From positions 10,859,722 to 10,923,721 of the forward strand of contig OZ037766.1 of assembly GCA_964035545.1 (NCBI GenBank): a stretch of DNA of 64,000 bases, written 5' to 3'. Positions 51,225 through 63,951 of this stretch are shown here, piece by piece. Position numbers and translations under genes: made by a program. Every line of letters begins with the position of its first letter. Position 1 is the stretch's first letter. Below the pieces are notes generated by a model. It was given only the letters and a program-made list of their open reading frames with translations, did no database searches and was not told the DNA's origin. The DNA comes from Bugula neritina. Its lineage: Eukaryota > Bryozoa > Gymnolaemata > Cheilostomatida > Bugulidae.

Positions 51225-51684
51225 ATTGGTAACTTACAGGTAGTCTGGGAGAAAGCTAAAAATACAGTAAATATTATAGATGGATATGTATACTTGCTAA
51301 GTTAAGAAATTTTTATAAATTAGTTTAAGCAAAATAACCGCTGTAAACGTAGTAAATGAACATGATCTAGATATTAAATCAAAACTGTTCAAAGGATTGT
51401 CTTAATAAATATTCAACACTAGTATAAAATTCACTGCCTATAGGCCTACATGAAATCGAAATACATGGTGTTTACATGCAGTAGAGCAATTTTTTTGTGG
51501 CAACAAATAAAAAGTCTGTATCAGTATTCAAAAATTGAAAAACCCACATGAAAAAGCATTTCTAATTACTGTTTGATTTAAAGCCCATTTAGAGAAGGTT
51601 GCAAATTTCATTGCTATCTCTTTAACCATTGATTGCAAAAACTTCCAATGACAAATAGAAAAACAATGAAAACAATTTCACTAT

Positions 51685-51745
51685 TAGTATTACTATTACT
51701 ATTACTATTAGTATTACTATTAGTATTACTATTAGTAATACTGTA
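51685..51745. repeat. ATTACTATTAGT microsatellite
   Basis: Roughly eight copies of the hexamer pair ATTACT and ATTAGT alternate here. It lies upstream of C18orf32. Confidence 0.85.
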
Positions 51746-52439
51746 AGTGTATTAGTATTAGATTTATCATTTAGTATTTAAATTACATTTACAATTACTC
51801 TACTGATTAAATTTACTTTTACTTTCAATCATTACTCATTTTCATTTTAGAAAAAAAAACTAATGTAGCTGTAAACAACTTACTTGAATTTTCAGTGTAA
51901 CTACGTCTACTAACTATGAAGTATGAGTCAGAGTAAGTATCACAAGAGGATATCTGAATAATTCTCTTGATAAAATTTACAAAAAAAACTAGCAGCTGTT
52001 GTAACAAAGACGGATATACAGATAATCACAAAATGTAATAAAAATTATCGGAGTCATCCAAGAGTGAGTCGAAAACTTAGGGGGAAAAATACAAGATTAC
52101 TCAAAACAATTTAATGGAATCATTATACACAAACGGTAATACTATCGTCCTTTATAGTTATAATGCTGATCTATTTATGAATGGTAGTATATGAGCTAAA
52201 AAGAAAACCTAGAAAGTAACGTTAGTATAGTGTCGCTTTCACTTTCGAGCGAAGCTTGCAGCTTCTCACCATGAAAAACTACAAGAGTCAACTAAGCCCA
52301 CTATTACTATAAGGTAATTTCACTAATTGCTCGGGGCTTTATTTTTTACATTTTTTTTGTAAAATTAATTTAAATTAAAGTTTTAAGTTTTTAGTTTATT
52401 ATTTTTGTTGGCTTACAGTTGGTGTTACTCCTACTCCTA

Positions 52440-52745
52440 GCGCTTTTGCTTTGCTGTAACAGTGTAAGACTAAGACTAAGAGTGTAACTGTAAGACTAAG
52501 AGTAAGAGTAACTCAAACTCAAACTGTAAGACTAAAATTAACAGTAACAGTAACTCAAAGTCAAACAGTAGCATTCACTCAATCATTCAGTATCACACTA
52601 TAAGTATAGCTGTCAGTGTTAGTAACAGTTACACTTACTCTTAGTGACTTACAGTTACAGTAAGTGTAATCTAATTCTAAGTCTAAGTCTAAATCAGTAA
52701 GTGTAGCACTAACTGTAAGTGTAAGTGTAAGGGTAAAACTAAGAT
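52440..52745. repeat. cryptically simple DNA (AGTAAC/TAAGACTAAG words)
   Basis: Words such as GTAAGACTAAGAGTAAGAG, AACAGTAACAGTAACTCAAA and CTAAGTCTAAGTCTAAATC recur irregularly for 300 bp. The composition closely resembles 8690-9435, read on the opposite strand. Confidence 0.75.
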
Positions 52746-54468
52746 TATGTCAAATTATATCATTATTACTTCATACTTCAACTTGTTTTATGGATTTGTT
52801 GATAGTATCATACATAGTCAATGTCATTGTGGCAGTGTTTTGTATATTCAATATTGTGAGATTATATTTATAATATGCTATATTCATATTAGAAGATAAA
52901 ATTATCCAAAATTAAAATACTGTTGAATTTAAAATTAATATTTTACATTGCAGTTTGCACAGCATGAACATAACCATAGTGATACTGATAGTGGTAGTTC
53001 ATAGACCCACAGTTACAATGATAACGCACTCAAAGATTCATAGAGCACCTACTGACCTTGCATTTGCCCTTTTGGTTTTATACCATAGAATTTATTTTTA
53101 AAACAGGAATTTGCATGTAGATTGACTTAGCACATTTACAGCTGTCAAATGCTGATGGTGAAAAAATGCGGTAAATGAAAGAAACTTAAAGTTTATAATA
53201 TTATTGTGAATTAATTTTGAAGAGAAAGTTGAATGATTACGTATGGTTACTGTCTTTGAAATTCTTAAAGTTAATCATTAAATTAGCTAGGGTTTTAATA
53301 AAATCCCAGCTGTAATTGAACCTGATGCAAAATTTTAAATTGCAAATTTCTTTTAATAGTTGTTGGGAATATTTTTTAACAGAAAATTGTTTGTCTCAGT
53401 GTCTTTATTGTGATATCCAAACCTAGTAGGACTAGGGAAGTTTTTTGTGTACAGAAGATAGAATTTGATAATTTGCTTTTAGTTCCATTGTTGTTTTTAA
53501 ATTCTTGCCACTTTCTCTTTGGCTTTATTGCACCATCTCATGGGTGACCACTGGCTTTCATGGACAGCTTGTTTAGATTGCATCATAACAATCTTATCTA
53601 TTTTAATTAATCTTTGAATGGAATAATTCAAATAGCTAGCTATTATTTTTTTTAGTTTATGTAACATATTTTATTAACCAGGTAGATTTTTTAAAATTTA
53701 GATTCTTATATTCTCATGTCTTTGAAAATTAGATAATTTGTTTGCACCCTCAGAAGACTCACTTGCAGTAGATAAATTATAATTGTTAGAGACAAGCTGT
53801 TTGTCAGCTAATCAAAGCCTTCACTTCTACTCCGGTCTTTTTAACAAAAAAAATCATACACTAGAAACTAGCTTTTATACAAATGAGTAGAGGGTTCAAA
53901 TCTATCAACTTACTGAGAATATAAAATTAGCTGCAATAAAAGTAGCTAATTCTTGCAGGTAATTAGATGTTATTACTCTCAGGTGAAGATCTCATTATCT
54001 TATATAGCTACATATTCTAAAACCTGGAGCATGAGTGAAGTTATAAGGGCATACTGTAAAGACTGTTGGAATAACATAAAAATAGATCATAGTTTATCCG
54101 TTGTTATTGAACTTACAGTTATACTGTAGTTGCTTTCTACCACAATCTAACATATATATGAAACATAAGCTATAAGCAACTCTTCTAATTTAGCTTTATA
54201 TACTATACTTAAAAGGTAGGTATGCCGTATACACCTCGCCATTGTTACCCTAAAGTCAAAAGGATGCATTTTAAAAATTGAAATATTTTAGCTACTGAGT
54301 AAAATATCAGAACATTTACATGTGTTAGATCGCACCTGTTTTGTTTTCACCGCTGTTCTATTTTGATTGTAGAAAAAAGTTATTAGTTGAGCTACTGTGG
54401 CTGACACTGGTAGTTGTATTAGTCAAGCTGAATGGCATTATATTTGAGTAGTAGTAGTTGGTCTGAAG

Positions 54469-57400
54469 ATGTTGTCCATACTACAGGGTATTCCATCAGA
54501 TCAGGTAGGTAAAGAGCATGTGTATACTAAGCTACATAGATGTAATAATCAGTGTAAACATTTCTTTTATTCAATCCATAGCCATAACACCAAACAAAAC
54601 CAGAAGTTGAGACAATGATACCATACATTATTTGCTTGATATGCAGGCAGTGATAAAACACCCGCACATGATGACTCATCAAACCTTATCATTATTCCCT
54701 TATATATTATAGTTTCAATTTAATTGTCAGCTATTAAAATATATTAGTTATATATGCCATTCACCTATCCAGCCTGTTGCTAGAATATTCTACTCCCAAA
54801 ATAACAGGAGAAATGAATTGTTATCTATTTCTCACAGTGATAATTTGCCTGAGTAAATGTGTGTTACACAGGCTAAATAAAGTTTGATATCAACACACTA
54901 TCTGTCTCTGTATTGTAGCTCACAGCTATGGGCTGTCAGCTGTTAACTTTGATGGCAGGGGTGCTCTTTTATCATGTCTTCCACACCAAATATAGCAGCA
55001 CAAATACTCGTCATCTAATCTCATTGACAATTGGCCTGACAATCGCTATATTATGTTATAAAACGTAAGTGTAGACTAACTAGACTTTATCTGTGTGCAT
55101 AAACTGGGCTATTGGGAATAAGTAAGTAGGAAAATGCAGTTTGCAAACGTTTAAATTCAAAGAGACAATGAGTACACTTCAAGCTACACAACACCTCGTT
55201 TCTGAGGAAGATGCAGTAATGGAGAAGTTGAGGAAAGCCTGTGTTCTAGATTAGAAATGTAGCAAAGGAAGTTATGTTCTCGAGAGAATTTCAACTGAAC
55301 TCACATTTAATAAGAAAATTAGAGAACTTAGGCTATCTCAATTTTTCCACTCCTGCTCCTAAATGTCATTTATTGTGTAATAATTAGTGTACATGTTTAT
55401 TATTATAAATCCACTGGTTTCTTGCCTGAACTTGCATTTTTCTCCTGTATTTTTTTATCTTGAATCAAGAGTTGATGAAGTCTAGGCATAGCATCTACTA
55501 AATACAGTTTGAGAGTATCTCGGTTACTAAAAGTCAAATCAGTTCTACTAACTCAGTCTGTAGTCTTTAACCTTTGTTATTAATAAATTATCCAAACATT
55601 CTGCAGCTCCATATTCATGATGATTTAGATTGAGTATGTGTAGCTAGTATTATTAAATCAGAGATAAAGTCAAAGGTTAAAATGCTATCAGCTGTTGTGA
55701 CACATTGTTCTATTTCAGATTTTGAATTAATTGTTAATGCTTTAAGTTGTACATATGTCAGTTTTCTCTTAGAATTTTCCCCTTAAAACATTTGGTAATT
55801 TTATCTTAACTCTGCTGCAAGAGTTATGCAGGCCCAGGCTCATATAATTGGCCGGATTTTAATAAATGCAAACAAGTTGTAATAGCTTGGGCTTTGTAAA
55901 TATACAAAAGCCAATTGTCTCAGTGCACGCAAGGTTTTGTGTAAAATTACGCTTATTCAAATATTTGACTTTACAAGTTTTTTAAAATACACCCAATGGA
56001 CTAGTTAAGATAGAGTGTTAATTAACAATTTGGCTGCGTTTGGTTAGTAGCAATCAGTTGCTCTGTTTAGGCCACTGTTAACTGCCCCAACACTGTTTGT
56101 TGGTGAAGGAGGAGTGATATCATAGCCAACAATATATATGAAGTTGTATAACGCAGTGAAATCAAATATTTATGAAAGTACCAGTGTTTTTTCTAGAAAA
56201 TTGGTTTGTTGAAGTTCAACTTCATTACATGTAAATAAACAAAGCTCATTTGGTTAATATCCATTTTACCCCTGGGAGTAGTTATTACTGCTACTTATTA
56301 GATTTCTAGTAGTGTAAGAAACCACAAACATTCAAATACCCTGTACCTGAGTATTATAACGTACAGTTGTAGCTTTGTTGCCTGGCAACACAAGTTCTCA
56401 ATGACCAATTTATATTATAGACTAATATAAACAGTGAAGCTGTTAATTTATTGATGAGTTATTCTGCATTTTCTGCAGCTGGTAGTAGTATGAAGTTGTT
56501 TATTGTTCATTTGCAGAAGCTTTATTCATCTGTTGGTGTTATGTATACTAAGCTACACAGTCCTGCTGTACGTTCCTGTGGGATTCCGTGGATGGTAAGG
56601 CAACTCCAATTATTGCCCACTTACTAAAAAGTTTAATATCTAAAATCTATGTTCTCAATTCTGAAACTGTTGCTCTTCAAATAACTATTGTTATTCACAG
56701 TTATAAGGAATAGTTTATCTTAGACACAATGTTTTGGGTTGTAATCTGTTGTTATTGTCATTTGATGTGTGGATTTTAGACTTTTACCTTTCTGCCATCA
56801 TTTGCTTCTTTATTTATAGGCTAACATTTGCATTGTGTTTTGGACACGTGCTTTTGGTACATTTAGATAGCTATGTCAACCACTACATGGAATTTCGGGT
56901 GGAAATCAGCAAGTAACTATTATATAATCTCCTTTCTTACTTCTTACCTCGGCTGCAAATTGCTCTGTTTCTGGGTTTTTATGGTCAATAAAGCCGGTTC
57001 CCTGAACAGTTCAAGCTATTAAATACAGCAAGTTTTTAGTTATGAGTTGTATATTGCAAGTTCCAAGAGTTAGCCTAGCATTTGGATATATCAGAAAATT
57101 TGCCATCTGGTTACACAGCCCTAACAATAATGGGTTGTTTACTGTAAAGTAGGGTTTCAGCATACCGACTGATGACTTTAACTTACATGTACATTTAAAA
57201 CCGGCCATTCACTGTACAACTACAGCTGTATTTTTCTAGCTACCTGTTTGAAACTTGGAATCTCCTATCTTACCACTTGCCCCATTACCTCTGTCATGGG
57301 TCTCTGAAATTTCAGATGACCTTTGAAAGTGGTCAAAGTGAAGTTAATAGTTGGTTATCATGAAAGACTTGGCCATTTCCAGTCTTTTCAGACTTTCTCA

Positions 57401-60400
57401 GACTTAATTAAGAGCCAACTGTTCCCATAGCTTCCTACTTGGTCAGTGTAGAGTTATAAGATAAAGTTTTTGTTTTGTACTCAAAATTTTCTGATAGGAG
57501 AAAATTCTTAAGAATGTTTCATACCTACAGTTACTTGAAATTTTTAAAGTCAATTTAATAATAAGCAGATTTCTTGTGTCATATAACTGGACAAAGCAAC
57601 ATTTTAGTATTAAAAGTGCGTTAATTAATTAGATTTTGAACTTTTATTGTTGTAACTTGTTATTTTTTGTCTGATTCAGTTATAGATTGATTGCCTGTAC
57701 TATACATATGTTGTGTCTTTTCAGACAGTGTGCTACATAGCTAGTGAGGTGAGTTTATATGTGTCATCACTGTCTATCACAACATTGAATGTTTTAGCTC
57801 ACTAATGGTGCTTGCCAGTAAAGTATCGTATACTGCATTCTCACTTGATGATAACTTCAAGAGATCTAAACTCACACCAAATCAAGTTAAATATAAACTA
57901 ACGTAAGCCATACTCTCTCTCTCTCCATTTTTGCTCTCAACTTTCTTAAACTAGCACTTTTCCTGGTTCTATTAGTAAAATTCTGTTGCACACTTTTCTG
58001 AGGTTTTGCCACATAAAGCAATTTTTATTTTAAGAAGGATTTGCTTGTGATGTAGTGGTGTGCTGAATGAGGTTTGGGTTACAAAATTTGCCAATATTAG
58101 ATTTCATTTTTTAAAAGTAATAAAGTTATTGGTTGAAAATATGTTTTATAATTTTACTGCTTCAAGTTAACCATCTATTATAGTGTGATCACCATTATTA
58201 TTCTATTTTGTTTATGTATTATTTATTTTTTTACATTCATTTCGCCAAGTACACTCATTTTTGCACGAAGCTCTGCTTTATCTGGCAATACCTTTACTCT
58301 CTATTAACTCCCATGTTATTTCCTTTCAACACAAGCAATACAAGTGGTGGTTGGGTTTCTTTTGCAGGGCTACTCCAACCTTTTTTGAATATTTTTCGTA
58401 CTGTTTTTGTTTCCTGGGAATTCTGTTTGGTCCATGTTACCACTTCAGTGAGTACATGAGTTTCATTCGAGGCGACCAATACAAGGAGAAATGGCCAGCT
58501 GTAAGTTCCACTTGCTATAACTATGACTTCAGCGTGAGTTATTAACAGTGAGTTATTAACAGTGAGTTATTAACAGTGAGTTATTAACCGTAGTATATCA
58601 TAATATTTCTGTGGAATGTCCTAAGGGGCAGCTGCAGTCATGTATTCACTATTGAATTAGATGACCTTTGTAAGACCTCAGCTGGAAGTAAAATCAACTT
58701 GTGACTTGAAACTCAAAGAACTGAAGACTGGAGAGCTTTAAATGGGCTCTCAACAATAGACTACAGTGTTTCTTGTATGAGTCAATTGCTGTCACACGAA
58801 GTACTGCCCCTAAATTAACAGAGCATACATGATTACTGCCCTTTAATTTCAATGAATAATTTAAGGCAGAATGTCTAAACGTGAATATAATTTTATGCTG
58901 TTTATTTCTTCATTTAAAAACTAGCTTAAAAAGGTCTTTACTGCTCATACACCGAATGAATTTTTTAAAATTTATATGTTGTTTCTAGCACTTGGACAAA
59001 ATTATCTTACATTGTATATTTTGATGTATTGAACTTGCATACTTTAAGATAATTGTCGAATTCCACAGGTTATGTTGAGTGTAGTTTTAATGTATGAGGT
59101 ATTGTATATACTATATGCTTTGTTTTACAGCGTAGAGCCTTCAAGATGCTGCTTGTTGCGCTGACTTGTCTCCTTCTCCATTTTATTTTTTCTCAACAGT
59201 TCAGTGCTCAATACAATTTATGTAAGTGTTTCTTTAGAATATAGTATATTTGGGTGCAGATCATAGGTATAGGCAGTCTCTTTCCACAGCCTTTGTTTTA
59301 AATAAATTGGCAATTTCCATGATTTCGTAGCTTCTAGATAACCTATAAAGACTTGGTACAATATTTGGATAGGTGTAGGTGAGCAAAGCAAAGCCAGGTG
59401 TCTTGCCAAGTCACATTGAACTGAATACTTGCTTTTATATGAACTTGAGATTTAAGTGTTTGAAATTTATACTGGACCAATTTTAAAATTATTCGATTTA
59501 TATTTTAAAGTTTGACATCGAAACTTTTTGACTATATCTATATTTATGGAACTTAACTGAAGCTATTCCAAGTAATTTAAACATTAAACCTTTTTCAGTT
59601 AGGAGCTTTGCTGGTTAGCATACATAGGCAATAGTTTTATATTACATTGACCTAATTATTTAATTATTCTTCATTTATTGTAGATGCATTATTATTTTTA
59701 TGACAGTTAAACTGCTAATTAAGTCTGACATTTTCAGATTTCAATCAAATGTACACATAAATACTTTACAGATGATTGCTAATATTGAAATTCTTGTAGG
59801 TCAATTCAAATCAACTAGTGTATTTAGGTCATTTCTTTGTTTGACATGATTGGTTTTTTTTCTGGCCCATTACTTGATTATAGTTTCAAAGATGTCTACT
59901 GCAGACAGCTCTATAAAGTATACATAGTCTCGCCTCACATTTCATTGCCAACAATACAAGGAAATAAAATTAGCGCTATTTGCTGTTGAACTTAAAGTTA
60001 TCTTCTTTTTAGCTAAGCATGTCTGCTTCTCTCATAGAAAAACACTTTTCATCTCAGATGCAGCTGGTATCTATTTGCTAAGATGATGATCAACTTAATT
60101 ATAATTTCAGAAGTAGGCAATGAAATGAAATATAAGGGATGGAGATAAAGTTTTTCAACTTAGAATGTCCCATACTCTTGTAATTTACTACCCTTAGCAT
60201 TTTACAGACTCCTGTTTTAAAAATACAATTTCTGTAATTTAGCTCCAGCAGTGGCTGATATGCCCTTCTTAAAGAGACATGTGATTTTATGGCTCACCAT
60301 GTTTCTGGCGAGGTGCAAGTACTACTTTGGCTGGTTGTCATGTGAGTATGTGCTGTGTGATCACAACGTTAGTATTTACTTGGTAACCATTATTTCACTT

Positions 60401-63400
60401 ACTGACTGATATCATTTCAAATTAAAAAATTGCTATGTTTCTCCATAACACAAAACTTTCAAACTGCTAAAACTCATTAAAAACATATCAAGATAACAGA
60501 AATTACTTACATTGAATTCTAATTATTTATTGCTCTGTGCCTGGTCTAGCTACAGTGTTATTGTGCTATAGGCCTGGTCATCAATGCTTTTTAAATTATA
60601 TTTCTTTTCCACATCAGATTGATTTATAAAACAAGTGAACTAAGAAGATCTTTTTTGGTACCGAACATGTCAAGTTCTAATGAAGAGAATATAAATATTG
60701 GCAGGATTTTTTGTTGAGTGCAGCACTTGGATGGCTGAGACATGATGGCCACATGCAGCTATGCTGTTGCTTATTGGTCGTATAGCTTGCTGCTAGTAAA
60801 AACAGTTATTTGAGTTATTTTAGCAAAACTGATTGTGTTATTTTTTCTATAAATTAATCTAATTCCACGTGGTGTGTTGTAGGAGAATCATTGGAGATCT
60901 ATAGGAGTTTTGAAGACTTGTAGTCTTGCAGGAGCCTGTAGCATGCATCACTGTGTGAGGCTCAACGTAATTTTCTGCTTATTTGTTGTAGCCGAGTCTA
61001 TCTGTCATCTTAGTGGCCTTGGCTATGAAATATCAACCGATTCTGAGTGGAAATCTGCTATTCCCACTGTTAGAGTTCTTGGTGTTGAGGTTAGTAAATA
61101 GTAAATACTTGCACAGATGAGAGTGAAATGTCTTTTCACAATTGTTTCTTATATATTTTTGAAAATTCGTAGCAAGTTGACCTTGCCGTAATAGTTTGGA
61201 TTAGTCAAGCGGCTTTTTTAGTAATATAGTAGATACATCTTACTGGTAAACCTAAAGGATTCAACACATTTTATAGGATGACAAAAGCGAATGCTCATTT
61301 TTATGCACACTCAACATCTTATTAGTTATAGAGTTGTGAGACATGTATGGTGTCATTGAGAAAAGATGTACCAGCACGAGAAACAAATTATCTACTTTTT
61401 TTTAGCTAATATTATAGTTAAGAAAATCGTAAATATACAAAAGTATATATATACATTGAAAGTATTAATATTTAAATACCCATTCATTTGTGTAAATAGA
61501 TTGGGCTATCCACTTTTCCTCAATTATGTTGCCAAAACTCTTTTTGATTACCTTCAATATGAGTATTATGCTTTTTTTAGGTTTTTAAAATATTGTACTA
61601 TCGAGTTGAAATTTTTTAGGTTACTAGTTTGTCTTTGAAACTATATTTTCAATACAAAGTCTAAAGCTACACATGTAAATGCCGAAAATATGGTGTAATT
61701 GGAATAGATGTTTCCCAAGTTTAAAGCAACAATTTGTAAAAGATCTCAAGTTTTAGTTTTTAAAGTTGGTTTCATAGCATTATTTATAAACCTGAACAGA
61801 CTCTACTAGCTGGGTCCCAAGGCTAACAGAGAAAAAGAATTAATTAAAAAAATTGTGACAATTTTTCACTTGATACCAATATTGTCCACTTGTGAGATCT
61901 GTCATTCTACATGTACCTTTATCTTTGTTTTTATATATTTTGTATCTGCAGGTTGCCACAAGCCTAAAAGTGTTTTCTGACAACTGGAACATATTTACAG
62001 CTCGTTGGTTGCATTTTTGTATTTATGAAAGGGTGCCACAATACAAAGTTCTTTCAGTGTTTATTTGCTCAGCAGTATGGCATGGTTTCTATCCCGGCTA
62101 CTACATGATGTTTGGGCCTCTTGCGGGTGGTGTTTTATTGGGGCGAAAGGTAGGACTAAGGCTATATAAAAACTTCAATTACTCAAGCTTTTCTATAAGC
62201 AGCCTGATTTGAAGGTGACTGAGTGCAATAGTTTAGGGTCTCGTTTTTGGAGTTAAAGTTCAAAGTTTCGTCTTAAACCCTTAACTCCAAACTTGAGAAC
62301 TTTAAACTACTGCACTCAGTCTCCTCCAACTCCCCGCTGCTTATATCAACTTTCCAATTACTCATGTGCTGTAATATTTTCTCTGTAGCATCACTTTCCT
62401 ACTTGCCTTTTAACTCTACATGTAGGTTCGGCAGACTATACGCCCAATGTTTCAACACTCAAAGGCTACTAAACTTATTTATGATGTCATCACCTGTTTG
62501 GCAACCATATTAGTGATTGCCTTCAACAGCTGCGCTTTCGAGTTGAAAGATTGGCAGCTGATTTATCAATTTCAAAGGTTTGCACTGATTATTTTGCTAT
62601 ATTCTTTTGCCAATAATTTTCTTTCAGCAATCTATATATGCTGTAATTGTTCAGTTTCCACACCCACTCCCATATGCGGGGATATACATTTCATTAAAAC
62701 AAAATTGACTGATAATCTAATTTGGCCAAAATTTTCAACTGAAAGATACTGAACCAAAAGTAATTAATTTGTTAAAATGATATTTATTTTTAGAAATTTG
62801 TTGTAACCAATAAAACTTAGCAGTTGGTAATTCCGTAATAAAATAGAGTATGCTGTAAAAAGGTTAGGCTCACCTGTCATGAAAATTAAACTTGTAGGTG
62901 GCTTATTAAAGTGTAGCTGAGATATTTACCATGTCCTACGACCTACGCTACCAGCAATAAGATATAATAATGGAAGCTGTTGTGTAAATTTAGGATAGGA
63001 AAAAATATTGTTGATTTTACCAGTTTTGAAATGCAAGCTACGGAGCTCAGGTCCCTAAAATGAAGGAATGGCAACTCCAAACTCCCCCTGTGCGAAGTTT
63101 GGCCGATCAATGAAGTGTTGTATAATAGAATCACACCAAACTCGTTGGCTGTGGTTGTAGAATTGTATAAAAATAGTTTATTAAAATGAAAAACTCTCCG
63201 ACAGATATATTTCTACGCATCCTATTGATCCAACCAAACCATACAAAAAATAACCAATTTCACTCCCCAGCAACATTACTGTATGCCATTATTGTAGGTC
63301 TCTGTACTTTTGGCCACACTTCGTTTTGCTCATAGGATTGATTCTGGTACCCAACAAGAAAGCAATTGGCCAACCAATGCTGAATGGCAATCAGCATAAA

Positions 63401-63415
63401 AGCCATCTATCATAG
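54469..63415 (+). CDS. MBOAT2: MBOAT1/2-type lysophospholipid acyltransferase
   Basis: This membrane-bound O-acyltransferase re-acylates lysophospholipids in the ER (Lands cycle). Twelve exons, 54469-54504, 54919-55064, 56517-56594, 56820-56912, 57798-57902, 58368-58500, 59131-59221, 60243-60341, 60992-61089, 61952-62149, 62426-62577 and 63298-63415, give 1347 nt, or 448 aa; vertebrate MBOAT1/2 are near 500. The protein starts MLSILQGIPSDQ; the short first exon is the least certain part. Hydrophobic segments run throughout. PTFFEYFSYCFCFLGILFGP matches the family's LLEYLSYNCNFMGILAGP region. The catalytic Asn is N306 in SDNWNIFTARWL and the catalytic His is H337 in SAVWHGFYPGYY. The C-terminus is shorter than in vertebrates and lacks their long polar tail. 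The symbol marks the subfamily; MBOAT1 (fly nessy) and MBOAT2 cannot be separated by eye. It is tail to tail with RPS12, 187 bp apart. Confidence 0.92.
55200..55371. mobile_element. short TIR repeat, copy 2
   Basis: The left end GCAGTAATGGAGAAGTTGAG pairs with the right end near CAATTTTTCCACTCCTGC. Over its length it aligns with 21710-21897, sharing CTAGATTAGAAATGTAGCAA and GAAGTTATGTTCTCG. It lies in MBOAT intron 2. Confidence 0.6.
58540..58592. repeat. 14-bp tandem repeat, nearly four copies
   Basis: The unit GTGAGTTATTAACA repeats head to tail directly after MBOAT exon 6. Each unit begins with a sequence that looks like a splice donor (GTGAGT), 40-80 bases downstream of the real donor GTAAGT at 58501. 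Confidence 0.85.
62193..62346. mobile_element. foldback (inverted-repeat) element, copy 2
   Basis: The left arm starts near TATAAGCAGCCTGATTTGAA and contains GGTGACTGAGTGCAATAGTT and TTTTTGGAGTTAA. The right arm carries the complement, TTAACTCCAAACTTGAGAAC, CTACTGCACTCAGTC and GCTGCTTATAT. Arms of about 64 bp surround a loop of about 25 bases, so the whole element folds into a long hairpin. It is in MBOAT intron 10. It shares word order with 12628-12759. Confidence 0.8.
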
Positions 63416-63602
63416 CAGCTGTTCTATTTATATTTTTTACAAGTATCATTTATGGTGAAATTTTTTACAGCTAGTAATGTTTATATTTGCAGTTGAAATT
63501 TTATATTTATTATTAACTTAGTAATTGCAGATTATTGGACTGTAGGAATTTATTTTTTTCTTATTTTTTATTACACTTCAATACATCAGCACATAGACTA
63601 CA

Positions 63603-63951
63603 TTATTGATTCTTGAAATGTTCTGTGAGAATATCCATAGCTTGTGAATCTTTGCCATAGTCTTTTACAACCACACAACTACAGCCAACAATCTTTCTTG
63701 GGTTTCCTTCTTTGTCTATCTTGCACAATCCAACCCACTCTCCCAGCTTCTTTTTGTCAGCAACCTGCACAAGACAGATTACTATGTAATACATTATGTG
63801 GTTATAATAAGGAACTTTAGCTATAAAATATAGGAATGGAAATATTACCTTGATGAGGTTGATGCTATGCTCAGCGCATAGAGCCTCCACCAACTTGCTA
63901 TACTGCGCTTCATCACAGTTCTCAGCTAGGACACAGAAATGGGCTTGTCGC
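63603..63951 (-). CDS. RPS12: ribosomal protein eS12, 3' part (partial)
   Basis: This is a component of the 40S ribosomal subunit (head region). Two exons are visible, 63849-63951 and 63603-63764, split by an 84-bp intron; the 5' exons lie beyond the right edge. The first visible exon encodes [20 protein letters not shown] and on to EHSINLIK. The second begins [20 protein letters not shown], contains [18 protein letters not shown] and ends EHFKNQ. This matches animal RPS12 closely and in order; human has [21 protein letters not shown] and [20 protein letters not shown]. The intron was checked for a snoRNA, because RP introns often host them, and none was recognised. Confidence 0.97.

Larger units (their letters stand above)
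51225..54468. other. intergenic between divergent C18orf32 and MBOAT gene
   Basis: Both 5' ends point into this 3.2-kb region. It contains a short ATTACTATTAGT microsatellite at 51685-51740, cryptically simple DNA at 52440-52740, and otherwise AT-rich sequence. A less AT-rich patch at 52220-52290 (TTTCGAGCGAAGCTTGCAGC) is a candidate for the C18orf32 promoter. No exon is supported. Confidence 0.5.

Noticed and set aside
57725-57752. Candidate MBOAT exon after CTTTTCAG
   Set aside because: Both nearby acceptors give an in-frame stop; the exon at 57798-57902 fits phase and family alignment.
63765-63848. snoRNA in the RPS12 intron
   Set aside because: The 84-bp intron shows no convincing C/D or H/ACA box set.
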